64,000 bases of DNA from Gammaproteobacteria bacterium 39-13. Its GTDB lineage: Bacteria; Pseudomonadota; Gammaproteobacteria; Berkiellales; Berkiellaceae. Shown here piece by piece: positions 46,151-55,500 of the stretch. Every line of letters begins with the position of its first letter. The first letter of the stretch is position 1. The stretch is from assembly GCA_001898235.1 (NCBI GenBank), contig MKTN01000001.1, positions 62,001 through 126,000 of the forward strand, in the 5' to 3' direction. A program made the translations under genes and the position numbers. Under the pieces are notes generated by a model that made no database searches, was not told the DNA's origin, and saw only the letters and a program-made list of their open reading frames with translations.

Positions 46151-47767
46151 ATGGGACATTACCCAGAACAAAAACTGGTTGTAGTGGGTGCTGGTATTAT
46201 TGGTGCCATTGAAGCTTATTTTGCTTATTTAGATGCAAAAAATCAGGGCAAACCTATCCGAATCACTATCTACGACAAAAATCACGATATCAGTGAAACC
46301 ACTGTCGCCAATATTGTTCCAAGTTTAACACCAGATGAAATATTTGCTGTCTCAGCGCAAGATCCCTCATTATTAAATTATCTGTCACAACTTTTGGATT
46401 CACCATCGAACATTTCGCTGGTTGCACGTTCATTTGCAGAACAAGCCAAGGCTTACCAAGAATATGATACAAAACCTGAGCAACGCGTTCTAGCGCTACT
46501 TGAGCTTGGCAAAATCAGTATGGAGCTTTGGCAGCAGCTATTTGAAGCAGCAGATCCTGAGTTAAAAGAAATTTTTATACGCGCTAATTTTAACCCATGT
46601 CGTGAACCACAAACCACAAAAAGAATGCTGCACGATGGTTATCGAATTGATCTTATCTATGATATTCCTAATGCATATCAACACGCTTCTCGATTGAAAA
46701 GGGCCTATGATAATTTAGGTTATAAAAACTGTAGCATTCTCTCACCAGAAGAAGTATGTGAAATTGATCCTTCTCTTAGGGCATTTTGTGAACAGCATAC
46801 AACCCAAAGCACAAGCAAGGCTATGTGGAATAACAATGCCATCGCCATCTATCGACCAGGCGGATCATTAAATACCGGACTCTTTCTTAAGGAATTTTAT
46901 GCTTATCTCGAAAAGGTGATGGGAGAATATATTAATGAGCGCGGAGAACACAAAAATTGCTTTAGATTAAAGCACCAACGCAAAGTCGAGGCAGTAGTCT
47001 ATGATACCATTGATGACACCTACATTCAGGGGCTCATTTTTGAACATAAAACCAAACTTAACAAGCCACAATACAAACAGCATGACTATGTTTTTTGTCC
47101 GGGCGAAGCCGTAGGAACCCTCAATCAGCTGGGATTTGAAGAACCCGCCTATTCAGGATTTGCAGGGGTTTCGCTAAGACTTCGTTTCTCTTTGCCCCCT
47201 GACATGATAGAAAAATACAGAAATCTTAATAATTATATGGAAGTCCATCGAGATAAAACAGTACTTGCCTGGCAAGCAAGATGTCTTGAAGGTAAAGAGA
47301 TCTTCATTGGGATTGGAGGCACTAAAACATATCAAGCAGAAAAAATGGCACAAAAGGATGCGAGCTTTGTTATTGACTCTAATCTATTACAGCTAAATGT
47401 GATTAATGATATTTTCCCCGAAATTATTTCTCTTATGCTTAAACGTGATACCAAAGGACAACAATTAACTGCCTTAGATTTAGCAACATTAGAAAAAAAG
47501 GGTTTGGCAACTCGTTGGGTAGGTAACCGTGCAGTAGCTTTTGATGGGTTTCCAACAATAGGTGCATTATTCAATAAACAAAAAAAGAAAATCCTCAATG
47601 GACGCTGCACAACACATTTGGGCTCAGGAGGAGTATCGTTTTCACCCGCCGCAGTTACTTTCAGTCGTAAAGCGCTTCATCCTCATGAAATGCTCAACCA
47701 TTTTGAGAAAGAGATATTACATCGTACTGACTCACGTAGAAAAATGCCCCAAAAAGCCAGACTGTAA
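46151..47767 (+). CDS. FAD-dependent oxidoreductase (DAO-like)
   Basis: A 538-residue flavoprotein. The N-terminal Rossmann is 'LVVVGAGIIGAIEAYFAYL' (GxGxxG, about residues 11-29) with the acidic end in 'ITIYDKNHD' near residue 45. The C-terminal part has the second dinucleotide block 'RWVGNRAVAFDGFPTIGALF' and 'HLGSGGVSFSPAAVTFSRKA' (about residues 490-510), typical of D-amino-acid-oxidase-like enzymes. Length is above the average for the family because of an insert around residues 100-250. The substrate is unknown. AGGAG six bases before the ATG supports the start; a structured leader and a tiny ORF lie upstream. Confidence 0.87.
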   Translation: MGHYPEQKLVVVGAGIIGAIEAYFAYLDAKNQGKPIRITIYDKNHDISETTVANIVPSLTPDEIFAVSAQDPSLLNYLSQLLDSPSNISLVARSFAEQAKAYQEYDTKPEQRVLALLELGKISMELWQQLFEAADPELKEIFIRANFNPCREPQTTKRMLHDGYRIDLIYDIPNAYQHASRLKRAYDNLGYKNCSILSPEEVCEIDPSLRAFCEQHTTQSTSKAMWNNNAIAIYRPGGSLNTGLFLKEFYAYLEKVMGEYINERGEHKNCFRLKHQRKVEAVVYDTIDDTYIQGLIFEHKTKLNKPQYKQHDYVFCPGEAVGTLNQLGFEEPAYSGFAGVSLRLRFSLPPDMIEKYRNLNNYMEVHRDKTVLAWQARCLEGKEIFIGIGGTKTYQAEKMAQKDASFVIDSNLLQLNVINDIFPEIISLMLKRDTKGQQLTALDLATLEKKGLATRWVGNRAVAFDGFPTIGALFNKQKKKILNGRCTTHLGSGGVSFSPAAVTFSRKALHPHEMLNHFEKEILHRTDSRRKMPQKARL

Positions 47768-47780
47768 ATATCTAAAATTA

Positions 47781-47804
47781 GGTTCAGCTATTTCTAGCTG
47801 AACC
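47781..47804. terminator. Convergent hairpin terminator
   Basis: Perfect 10-bp stem (GGTTCAGCTA / TAGCTGAACC, TTTC loop) lies between the oxidoreductase and brnQ stop codons. It is followed by AAGATCTTTTA on the plus strand. Confidence 0.7.
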
Positions 47805-47817
47805 AAGATCTTTTACT

Positions 47818-48963
47818 CTATAAGTAACTATAACCTAGCATAACAAATAAAAGACCATAAAAGCTTGTAATTTTCAATTTGCGATATCCCTTTGAAAATA
47901 TGCTTAAAAAGGTCAACACAATTAAACTAGGATAGGACACATCTAACATAGGGGATAAGAAGGCTGCTATCCCACGAAAATCAAATAGCGACACCATAAA
48001 TGATACCCCAGTTGTCAGTAACAACATCCAGGGAAAAAAGCTGTCACGCAACTTAAACAAAGAGCACAAATATCGCGCATAAATATTATTTAACGCCACC
48101 GCTGTGGTAAGACATGAAAAAATCATGATTACCCCAATGATAAAAGCTGCATTTTCACCCATGAGGTGCGCTGCAATGGTAGGCAAAATCAATTCTGGCG
48201 AAACTGAGGTAGTAAAAGCCTGATAATGCGCACCTAAATAAGCAAAACCAAAATAGATTATTCCTAGTAAGCTCGCGCCGATAATGCTCGGCTTGAGTGC
48301 CGCTTTAATGAGAGCATAGTTATCGATATTGCTACCCATTTTCTCCTGGATCTGTTTAAACATTAAGGCAGAAAAGAAAAAGGCGGCAAACAAATCCATG
48401 GTTTGATAACCACGGTAAAAACCTTGAGAAAATGCTTCACTTGGTTGCAAAGCGCTAACAGATAATGCAGGTGCATGGTAAATTCCTAAACCAATCAAAA
48501 AGGTAAGACATATCAATAGAAGAGGTCCTATCCATTTTCCAAGAAATGAGATAATCCAACGATCTCTAAGGCAAATGATGTAGCACAATGTGCAAAAAGC
48601 TAAGCTAAACCACATCAGTGGTAAATCTGGTAAAAGTGTGGTTATGCCACCATGTGCAACCGTGATACACCGCGGCACCACACCGAATGCACCAAGTAAA
48701 GATAATGTAAATAAGGGTAGAGCCACACGCGCCACGCTACCCGCCTGACCAAAGAAGTCTTCATAGCTTCCTTTATGCAACTTAATAACGAATAGTCCAA
48801 GAAAAGGTAAAAGGATCCCCGTGCAAAGCAACCCTAAAAATCCAAATATCCATTGGTCACCTGAGTTCTGACCAAGCTCAAGTGGGAAAATAAGATTACC
48901 CGAGCCAAAAAACATCTTAAATATTGCAAAACCGTAAATAAGTACCATCAAATAGCGTTGCAT
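47818..48963 (-). CDS. brnQ: Branched-chain amino acid transport carrier (BrnQ family)
   Basis: A 381-residue secondary transporter of the LIVCS family, importing Leu, Ile and Val with a cation. It has about eleven hydrophobic helices. The N-terminal 'FAIFKMFFGSGNLIFPLELG' and the 'GAFGVVPRCITVAHGGI' block are family hallmarks. Other BrnQ proteins are around 430-440 residues, so this one is somewhat short but ends normally. AGGAGCGACAT just before the ATG supports the start. Intracellular bacteria in this group rely heavily on host amino acids, which fits its presence. Confidence 0.9.
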   Translation of the reverse strand: MQRYLMVLIYGFAIFKMFFGSGNLIFPLELGQNSGDQWIFGFLGLLCTGILLPFLGLFVIKLHKGSYEDFFGQAGSVARVALPLFTLSLLGAFGVVPRCITVAHGGITTLLPDLPLMWFSLAFCTLCYIICLRDRWIISFLGKWIGPLLLICLTFLIGLGIYHAPALSVSALQPSEAFSQGFYRGYQTMDLFAAFFFSALMFKQIQEKMGSNIDNYALIKAALKPSIIGASLLGIIYFGFAYLGAHYQAFTTSVSPELILPTIAAHLMGENAAFIIGVIMIFSCLTTAVALNNIYARYLCSLFKLRDSFFPWMLLLTTGVSFMVSLFDFRGIAAFLSPMLDVSYPSLIVLTFLSIFSKGYRKLKITSFYGLLFVMLGYSYL

Positions 48964-49092
48964 ATGTCGCTCCTGGTTCTACTACTACAAGAAATCAAGT
49001 TATATAGGTGTTTTGTGTGAATTAGGCCCGGCTGGGCACAATCACGACAGGCAGAGCGACGACGGGAGGTTGCCTTAAGAAAGGATTTTGAG

Positions 49093-49209
49093 ATGAATCA
49101 AGATGTAATGGATACTCTTGCATTAGAAACACCTACTAGTTCAATGACTACAAAAAGTACCACTAAAAGAGAGCTAGATCAATTCTACAAAGATAAGATG
49201 GACAGCTAA
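49093..49209 (+). CDS. Small ORF of 38 codons
   Basis: 'MNQDVMDTLALETPTSSMTT' begins 8 bases after AAGGA, and ends in 'LDQFYKDKMDS'. It is Ser/Thr and acidic rich with no recognised family. The preceding 60 bases are unusually GC-rich for this window (49030-49075). A small expressed peptide is possible. Confidence 0.4.
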   Translation: MNQDVMDTLALETPTSSMTTKSTTKRELDQFYKDKMDS

Positions 49210-49547
49210 ACTGATAACCACCCGAACTAAAATGTGTGCCTACGCTGATTTATTTTGAGCGGTAAATGAGCATTTCTTAGTAGAATAAATATTTTTCCCT
49301 TAAAGACTGACAGCACTTTGCCATTCGACTGGTAGCCGGGTACCAATCGTCCCAAATTGGCAAATTTTGACCAAAAATTCTTGAGTTAGCCTCTTTAAAT
49401 CATTAATCTATGCGCAGCAGAGCCTAGAGGGCTTTGCATGCACGGGGGGATGTGAGGCATGCAAGTTCGTTGGTTATTCCAAAGTAAACCCAATCAAAAC
49501 CCCACGTACTTAACTTTGTATTTGCTCGACTTAAAGAGGATACGAAA
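49210..49547. other. 338-base intergenic stretch with G-rich hairpin
   Basis: No gene is seen. It contains an 8-bp hairpin TTGCATGC / GCATGCAA (49434-49464) whose 15-base loop holds six consecutive G, then a stretch of Shine-Dalgarno context (AAAGAGGA) for the following gene. Confidence 0.45.
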
Positions 49548-50510
49548 TTGCATGATCTTACTGTTAAACGCGCTACCTATATGGGGCTTGGCGCTCTCAT
49601 CATGTGGACGGTTGAACCACTTTTAATTTCAGAAGTAAATGGGCTTCCTATTTTTGAAGTGTTGACCATTATTTTCTTCAGTTCTTTTCTGCTAACCGCA
49701 TTTCGATTAACCAAGCATAGACGTTGGCACACCGTACTGAAGCAACCTGCTTTCATCTGGATCGCGGGACTCATGGGTATTTGCATGAGCGATTTCGCTT
49801 ATATTTACGGCGCTCAATATGCTCCTATTGCTCATGTTGATCTCATTGACTACTTATGGCCATGTTTAGTCGTGGCATTCACGAGTCTTCTGCCCAATGA
49901 GCGGTTTACACCGCAACATATTATTGGAGCAATATTGGGCCTAGTTGGGATCTTTGTGCTCGTTCGTCATGAAGTATCTCTTCATGGGTTCAATATTAGC
50001 CATTGCATAGGCTATATTCTCGCTTTATTTGGCGCTGTGCTCTGGGGTGGCTATTCTGCATTCTCACGTTACCACCAAAAGGTGCCTACAGAAATGATCG
50101 GTATGTATTGTGGTTTAGGCGCAGTATTATGCTTTTTCTTGCACCTTAAATTTGAAACCTTTGTTACCCCTACATGGTCGCAAGGTTCATTAGCGGTACT
50201 CACCGGGATAAGCGGCGCTGGAATTGCTTATCAATTATGGGACTATGGCGTTAAACTTGGCGACGTCTATCTCTTGAGCTCTATTACCTATATTGCTCGG
50301 ATAGCGGCAATGGCGCTTTTGGTCATGTTTGGCAAAGAACCACTTACTGTTAGCTTGGTCGTCGCGTGCGCGCTAGCTTCACTTGGGGTATTTGTCAGCA
50401 GTTTGGATACCCAATCCTTTAAACGGCTCTGTAAAAGAATGTTAGCTTGGGTCGGCTTTGATACTAGAGCGGCAAGCAACAATAACAAAGCAATTAGTCC
50501 CTCTAATTAA
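49548..50510 (+). CDS. EamA/DMT transporter, YddG-like
   Basis: A 320-residue exporter with ten predicted helices in two EamA repeats. The first half carries 'ALIMWTVEPLLISEVNGLP' and 'DFAYIYGAQYAPIAHVDLID', the second 'ISGAGIAYQLWDYGVKLGD' and 'YLLSSITYIARIAAMALLV', all of which resemble the aromatic amino acid exporter YddG. Translation appears to start at TTG 49548: AGAGGA lies seven bases upstream, and the next in-frame ATG (codon 12) would remove the start of helix 1. The substrate is inferred only. Confidence 0.87.
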   Translation: MHDLTVKRATYMGLGALIMWTVEPLLISEVNGLPIFEVLTIIFFSSFLLTAFRLTKHRRWHTVLKQPAFIWIAGLMGICMSDFAYIYGAQYAPIAHVDLIDYLWPCLVVAFTSLLPNERFTPQHIIGAILGLVGIFVLVRHEVSLHGFNISHCIGYILALFGAVLWGGYSAFSRYHQKVPTEMIGMYCGLGAVLCFFLHLKFETFVTPTWSQGSLAVLTGISGAGIAYQLWDYGVKLGDVYLLSSITYIARIAAMALLVMFGKEPLTVSLVVACALASLGVFVSSLDTQSFKRLCKRMLAWVGFDTRAASNNNKAISPSN

Positions 50511-50518
50511 GCAACTTT

Positions 50519-50547
50519 AGATAGCGTTGGCTTTAGCAACGCTATCT
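50519..50547. terminator. Convergent hairpin terminator
   Basis: Perfect 11-bp stem (AGATAGCGTTG / CAACGCTATCT, 7-base loop) between the YddG-like gene and the AHSA1 gene stops. Confidence 0.75.
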
Positions 50548-50580
50548 ATTGTCGTCTACGACCATTCAGCGTCCGTTGAT

Positions 50581-51021
50581 TTAGTTAATTGGATAATTTT
50601 CACTTGCAAATTGACTTAAATTATCCAAACAGCCTTCCCATCCTTCGTTGTGATTTTTCTTTTGCTCTTCGTTTGGCAACAATTCATGGATTAAGGTGAG
50701 TTCCGTTTTATTACCCTCAGGACGCAATTCTATCGTAACGAGTGTATTTTGAACGCTATCAGAATTCCAGGTGAAAACAATTTTTTGGTTGGGAATAATT
50801 TCCTGATAGATACCAGTATGAGCATAGACTTTCCCATCTGCCGCTATCATTTCTTGTTTATAGTGCCCACCTACTTTGAAATCGTTACTGGCAAGCGCAT
50901 GCCAACCAGGGCGCAGCGGAAACAACCATTTCTTCATGAGTTCAGGTTGGCTCCAAGCCGCGAAAACTTCTTCACAACTTGCACTGATAGTTCTTTTGAT
51001 CACAAGGGTTGTTGATTGCAT
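50581..51021 (-). CDS. SRPBCC/AHSA1 family protein
   Basis: A 146-residue START-like (SRPBCC) protein of the AHSA1 type. 'VIKRTISASCEEVFAAWSQP' opens the fold, 'KKWLFPLRPG' and 'FKVGGHYKQEM' follow, 'IFTWNSDSVQNTLVTIELRP' marks strands 5-6 and 'GNKTELTLIHELLPNEEQKK' with 'HNEGWEGCLDNLSQFA' forms the closing helix. These proteins bind hydrophobic ligands. It begins one base after the stop of the upstream ArsR gene, so the pair is an operon, an arrangement seen in many bacteria. GGAG six bases before ATG 51021 supports the start. Confidence 0.9.
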   Translation of the reverse strand: MQSTTLVIKRTISASCEEVFAAWSQPELMKKWLFPLRPGWHALASNDFKVGGHYKQEMIAADGKVYAHTGIYQEIIPNQKIVFTWNSDSVQNTLVTIELRPEGNKTELTLIHELLPNEEQKKNHNEGWEGCLDNLSQFASENYPIN

Positions 51022-51022
51022 T

Positions 51023-51361
51023 TTAATCTCCACGCTTTTCAGCTTTGAAATATGCTTCTAAAGAATCAAGCCTTTCTTCCCAATGCCGTTTTAGCTGATT
51101 TAACGTCTCAACAGCTTCTATCACTCCCTGGTGGTTAAAGGTTAAATAGTGTGTGCGCCCTTTTTTCTCTCGTAGGATTAACCCTGCTTGTTCAAGCACT
51201 TTTAAATGCTTAGAAATGGCATTTAAAGACATCGAGTAAGGGGCAGCTAGCTGTGTCACGTTGCATGGGCCTGAGGCAATGCTTTGCAATAATTGGCGCC
51301 TTGTTGTGTCAGCCAATGCATGAAAGACCTGATCTAGCTGTTGCATATTATATTCAACCAT
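51023..51361 (-). CDS. ArsR family winged-helix regulator
   Basis: A 112-residue ArsR/SmtB-fold repressor. The winged helix is readable: 'VFHALADTTRRQLLQSIASG', 'NVTQLAAPYSMSLNAISKHL' (recognition helix), 'KVLEQAGLILREKKGRTHYL' (wing). No Cys metal site is present, so it probably responds to a non-metal signal, as is normal for the ArsR plus AHSA1 pairs. A palindromic operator covers its own start codon. If ATG 51346 (five codons in) is used instead, the operator lies fully upstream. No clear Shine-Dalgarno exists for either. Confidence 0.92.
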   Translation of the reverse strand: MVEYNMQQLDQVFHALADTTRRQLLQSIASGPCNVTQLAAPYSMSLNAISKHLKVLEQAGLILREKKGRTHYLTFNHQGVIEAVETLNQLKRHWEERLDSLEAYFKAEKRGD

Positions 51362-51374
51362 ATAGTTGAATATA
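51349..51374 (-). promoter_or_regulatory. Palindromic operator of the ArsR gene
   Basis: TATATTCAAC-catata-GTTGAATATA is a perfect 10-bp inverted repeat with a 6-base spacer. It overlaps the annotated ATG of arsR-like gene (51359-51361), consistent with autorepression. Confidence 0.75.
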
Positions 51375-51447
51375 TTCTAAGAGAGGCTATCTGTCAACAA
51401 GCTATTTGTGTTTATATACACTTTTTTTCATACGAAAAAAGAAGATT

Positions 51448-51986
51448 TTAGGAAACATAAAACTCGAATACATTACGACTATAATTAAAACTTTGTGTTT
51501 TTCTATATTCCACCTTCTTAGCAAAGAATTCATAAGAAGGTAAGTTATAAACCATTAAATTGAATTTTAAGATAGGTTTTCCCAGGCTCACTTTCAATCC
51601 GAACAAGCTTCTTAATGGGTTCGATAAAGTGGTTAAATAATGACCAATTTTAGGATCACTCAGAATATTTGGATTAAAAACAGCAACATTTACACCATCA
51701 GTTTTTCTAACAGAAGGGGCTAATAATCCTGGGCGGCCTCACTTGATAGACGTCTACCTATTTGTTGTGTAAATATATAATCCTCTGCGACAAGCTCAGA
51801 AAATTTTTTCTGCTGCCCTCTAAAATCTAGCAAAATCACTTGGCAATGTATGTTATACAACGCTTTTTGCCCCAATAGTAGTTTTTATACCATCGACTCT
51901 TAATTCGCTTTTAAATTATGAAACGCTGTTTCATAAATCGTCGTATCATAATCCATAGAGCCATACCCAATAACGTTTAATCTTTT
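51448..51986 (-). pseudogene. Decayed RES-domain (Xre-RES toxin-type) gene
   Basis: Translated on the minus strand, this gap shows a coherent chain: 'NVIGYGSMDYDTTIYETAFH', then 'YNIHCQVILLDFRGQQKKFS', then 'IFTQQIGRRLSSEAAQ', then 'GLLAPSVRKTDGVNVAVFNP' and an open end to TAA 51448. This order matches the RES domain, whose toxins deplete NAD. It is broken by in-frame stops (51900-51902 and 51885-51887) and a frameshift near 51735, and the N-terminus and any Xre antitoxin are gone. The short gene at 51987 starts where the relic begins. The RES assignment rests on remembered family patterns and by-eye translation. Confidence 0.7.
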
Positions 51987-52409
51987 ATGCTTTTTTCGTT
52001 ACAAAACCTTATTCTTTCAATAGAATTACCTTTAGATGAATATCCACATCTTGCAAATGAAATTATGGAAAGAATAGCAAAGTTCATCACACAAAACGAT
52101 CCTCAATGTACGCAAGCATTCATGACAGGATGGGACAGAAACAGAACACAACAGCTATTTAATGAAACCTCTAAGCCAACGCATCGTTTGCCCGCAAGTA
52201 ATTCCTTCATCAATCCTGGTTTTAAATGCAAAACCGCCGACATAACACAGCTTACAGAAAATGAGAGCGAAGATGAAGAAGATAATGTTGAAAGCAAACC
52301 CAAACGGTTTAAAAAAGAGCGGCCAACACCACAAAGCCAACCATGTCGTTCAGTAAGACTTGCATCTAAAAGGGGTAAAAGAAAAGCGATGGTATTAGCT
52401 GAAAGCTGA
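51987..52409 (+). CDS. Hypothetical protein with acidic and basic C-terminus
   Basis: A 140-residue soluble protein. The first 50 residues are helical ('SLQNLILSIELPLDEYPHLA', 'EIMERIAKFITQNDPQCTQA'); the rest is low complexity, with an acidic patch 'ENESEDEEDNVES' followed by basic 'KPKRFKKERP' and 'RLASKRGKRKAM'. No family is recognised. Because it starts at the RES relic boundary it may itself be a remnant or a recent insertion. The N-terminal helix pair resembles short helical motifs seen in effector-like proteins, but no function can be proposed. No Shine-Dalgarno is visible. Confidence 0.5.
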   Translation: MLFSLQNLILSIELPLDEYPHLANEIMERIAKFITQNDPQCTQAFMTGWDRNRTQQLFNETSKPTHRLPASNSFINPGFKCKTADITQLTENESEDEEDNVESKPKRFKKERPTPQSQPCRSVRLASKRGKRKAMVLAES

Positions 52410-52592
52410 AACAAAATAGAAACGTAAAACGTCTCAAATGCGGCAATGTAAAAGGCCTAGACTTGTTGCTGAGCATAGGTGGCAAGGATCGTCTGTTGTC
52501 ATGAAAAAAGAAGCTATCACAGTTTGAAGCAGCAATCTGAATGAATTAGCAAAAAACGCAATTGCTGCATACAAAATTAAAAAGATGAACAA

Positions 52593-55500
52593 CTAGACCC
52601 TAACCTTTCTCAAATTCGTTCCGCGATTTTTTTTATTTTGTAACGCCTTAACCTGCGCATTCTGATATGAATAGCAAAGCACTTTACACGTCTTTAAAGG
52701 ATAGTATTTTTTACCACCCCCCTTTTCATGAGTAGAGAGCATTTTTCTGCAAGCAAACTTTTTATTCTTTTGCATTAAACAAGCCAAATATTCCTCAAGG
52801 CGCTTATGATATCTTTTTGCAAATTCCCCCTCAACTTTTCTCATACGTTTTTTTCTATTTAAAAACCGATTAACAAATTTCATTAAATCACGAAAATTCG
52901 GGACAGGCTTTAATTGGTGTTTAGTTGCATATTCTCGAGCTCTTATAAATTCCAACACCCATTTTTTAGCTACCTTTTGATGCAATCCCTTTTCAATCAG
53001 GATATCGATTAATTCATGAGCAGGATAATCAACAAATTTACAGTGCATTAAACGTCGTTTTAATGCAAGACTAATCGGTTTTCTTCCTGCATATGTAATA
53101 GGATTTTGCGTCCCAATAATTTTAAACCCAGGCACTAAAGGACGATTTCCCTCGAGATCTCTCCCCATTAACAAACTATTCATTAATTTTTCCATCATAG
53201 GACAGCTATTGATTTCATCAATAATAACAACCGCACCTTCATTAAAGGCCTTCAGCAGTAAGCGTTGTTTTTCTTTTGGCGACATAGCTAGCGGTAAGCG
53301 ATAGAAAATATCACCCGACACTGCCTGCTTATTATGTGGATGAATTTCACGAAACCCGTGATGAACCATCATGTCTAATACAAAATGGCTCTTCCCATTA
53401 CCCGGCTCACCTTCAATTACCATACCACTTAAACCACCAAAGCATTTAGCTTCAGAATTACCATTTTGCTGAAATTTTCTAACTTCAAGTAATCCATTTA
53501 GCTGCAGATAAGCTTCTGTATGGCTTGGCGTGAGGATAAAATTGCCTATCTTTTTAACTCTAAGCGGCTTTGGCGTGTTTGCTTCAAAATGATGCCGACC
53601 CGCAAGCCAGCGTTCAAGTGCTTTTTGTTTGGTTTCATCTAACACATTTTTGCAAATTGTACGAATGCTTTCATAAGTGGTTTTGATTATGTCTTTATCC
53701 GTTATATTTTTGGAAACAATCAAAAAAGCTATCATTTGCAATTCACGAGGCGTTATCACTACTTCTTTCCTATTGAGCAAAAGCGTGTATTGATAAGCTT
53801 CTAAAATAATCCGACTAATATCTTCAGCAATATCTTCTCCTAGAATATCTTCAAAAATGGGCTTTAACACCTTATGATAAAGATAGGCTGTTGGCAGGGG
53901 ATCAAAAATGATGCTATTGCCATGCCGCCTAAACAATGTAGGCAAGCTACGTTCACCACCATAAGATAAGGGATTCCCAGCAAATACTACCTTATGTTGA
54001 GCGGTGAGTGTATATAATTTCTGATTAAGCAGGATTTGCGGTGGCTGGTTAAATAATCCTTCAAAAAGCGAATAATTGCTCTGTCCAATATTTGCCTCGT
54101 CAATAAATAATACTTTTGTTGTTTCTGGTGATTGATCGCTTGCCCAATCAAAGATTTTACTCTCACCTTCATAAACAGTAAAATTTTCATGGTGCGCTAA
54201 AACTGTCTGAATAAAGGTACTTTTTCCTATTCCCGTAGCACCACCAATGAATACATAAGGTGCAACATCCATTGCTTTAAGAAGTTGCGTTAGTCTTTCT
54301 CTCTCAAATCGTTCACTTGCAGACAGCGATAAATCCATGGGGGATTGATAATGATTTGAATGCGAAGGTAAAAATTCTAAACCATACCATGATTTATCAC
54401 CATTTTGCCCAGGGTAAGTTTGCTGATGTCTTATCCAAGTCTGCAAGCAAACATAGGTGCACTTATTAAAAAAAACTGCTGGGATTTGATTAACAAGATC
54501 CTCTCCAAATTGTTCAATCAATTTTCTTCGTTTTAAAGCATTGTCATTTGGAAAGGTAGTTATAGGCAAACCAGAAAACGTTTGTATGTTATCGGTAATT
54601 AAAATAAGCTCCCCAAAATCATTACTCTTGGTTAATGTAGATAAAACGCCATTCCTAATACATAAAGGTGCTAACTCATCCACCAGTTCCGGGGAAAAGC
54701 TACCTTTTAAAATAACACGTTTTCCACTTTGTAAGAATTCCCAAACGTCAGAGATAATGAGTTCGATATTAAATGTTAAATTGTCATCTGACCAATTGAT
54801 ATCTTGCTTAACCATTACATCAGTAGCATTTAATTCCGACACATCAATAACAAGCGCATCTCTATCTTTCAAAAGAACAGCAACCTTTAAGTCTATATCC
54901 GGCGTAATAATGATCTGAGCTTCATTTGTTCTAGCACGAGAAAAGCTTTGCGCTATATTGAGCTCTGGTGAATTCTGTAACTCCAAATGAAAACTGTCTG
55001 CTTCCTTTTGCACAAAATCTGAAAATAACTGCCAAAAATCAATGCTTGCAGGTGTGCGATTGCAAAGATTTATCGTTTTCCTATTTGTATTTAAAGAAAA
55101 AGTATTATTCAAATCATCATTTGACTGAGCACGTATACAAAATGTTACTTGATTTTCTTTAGCTATAGTCAATAATTGTGCCCACTGATCTTGAGTATAC
55201 AGATCTCGCGTCCACTCTACTTCTATCTTCTTTCCTCTGTTTTGTTCTAACCAACCTGGACATGCAAATAATTTTCCGTTAAGAGATCTATAATTTCTAA
55301 AGAACTTATTAAATGAACTTGGATTCAACACATAAACATCACCAGAGAAAAAAGCTTCACTTTCATACCAATGTACGCATGAAATTAAATTTTTCCAATC
55401 ATATCCACGGCTTTCGCCCAGAGAAAAAGTATCAGGCAAAAATAAGCTCCTATTGCCAATAACGACTTTTCTTTGCAGAAGCGCTTGCTGCCAAAAGAGC

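Noticed and set aside
49210-49547. tRNA or other stable RNA in the GC-rich intergenic stretch
   Set aside because: No cloverleaf with a T-loop GTTCGA or acceptor pairing could be made; only a hairpin is supported.
52103-52414. 103-codon minus-strand frame opposite the 140-residue gene
   Set aside because: It is Ser/Leu-rich antisense to the acidic and basic stretch of the plus-strand frame and shows no family pattern, so it reads as a shadow.
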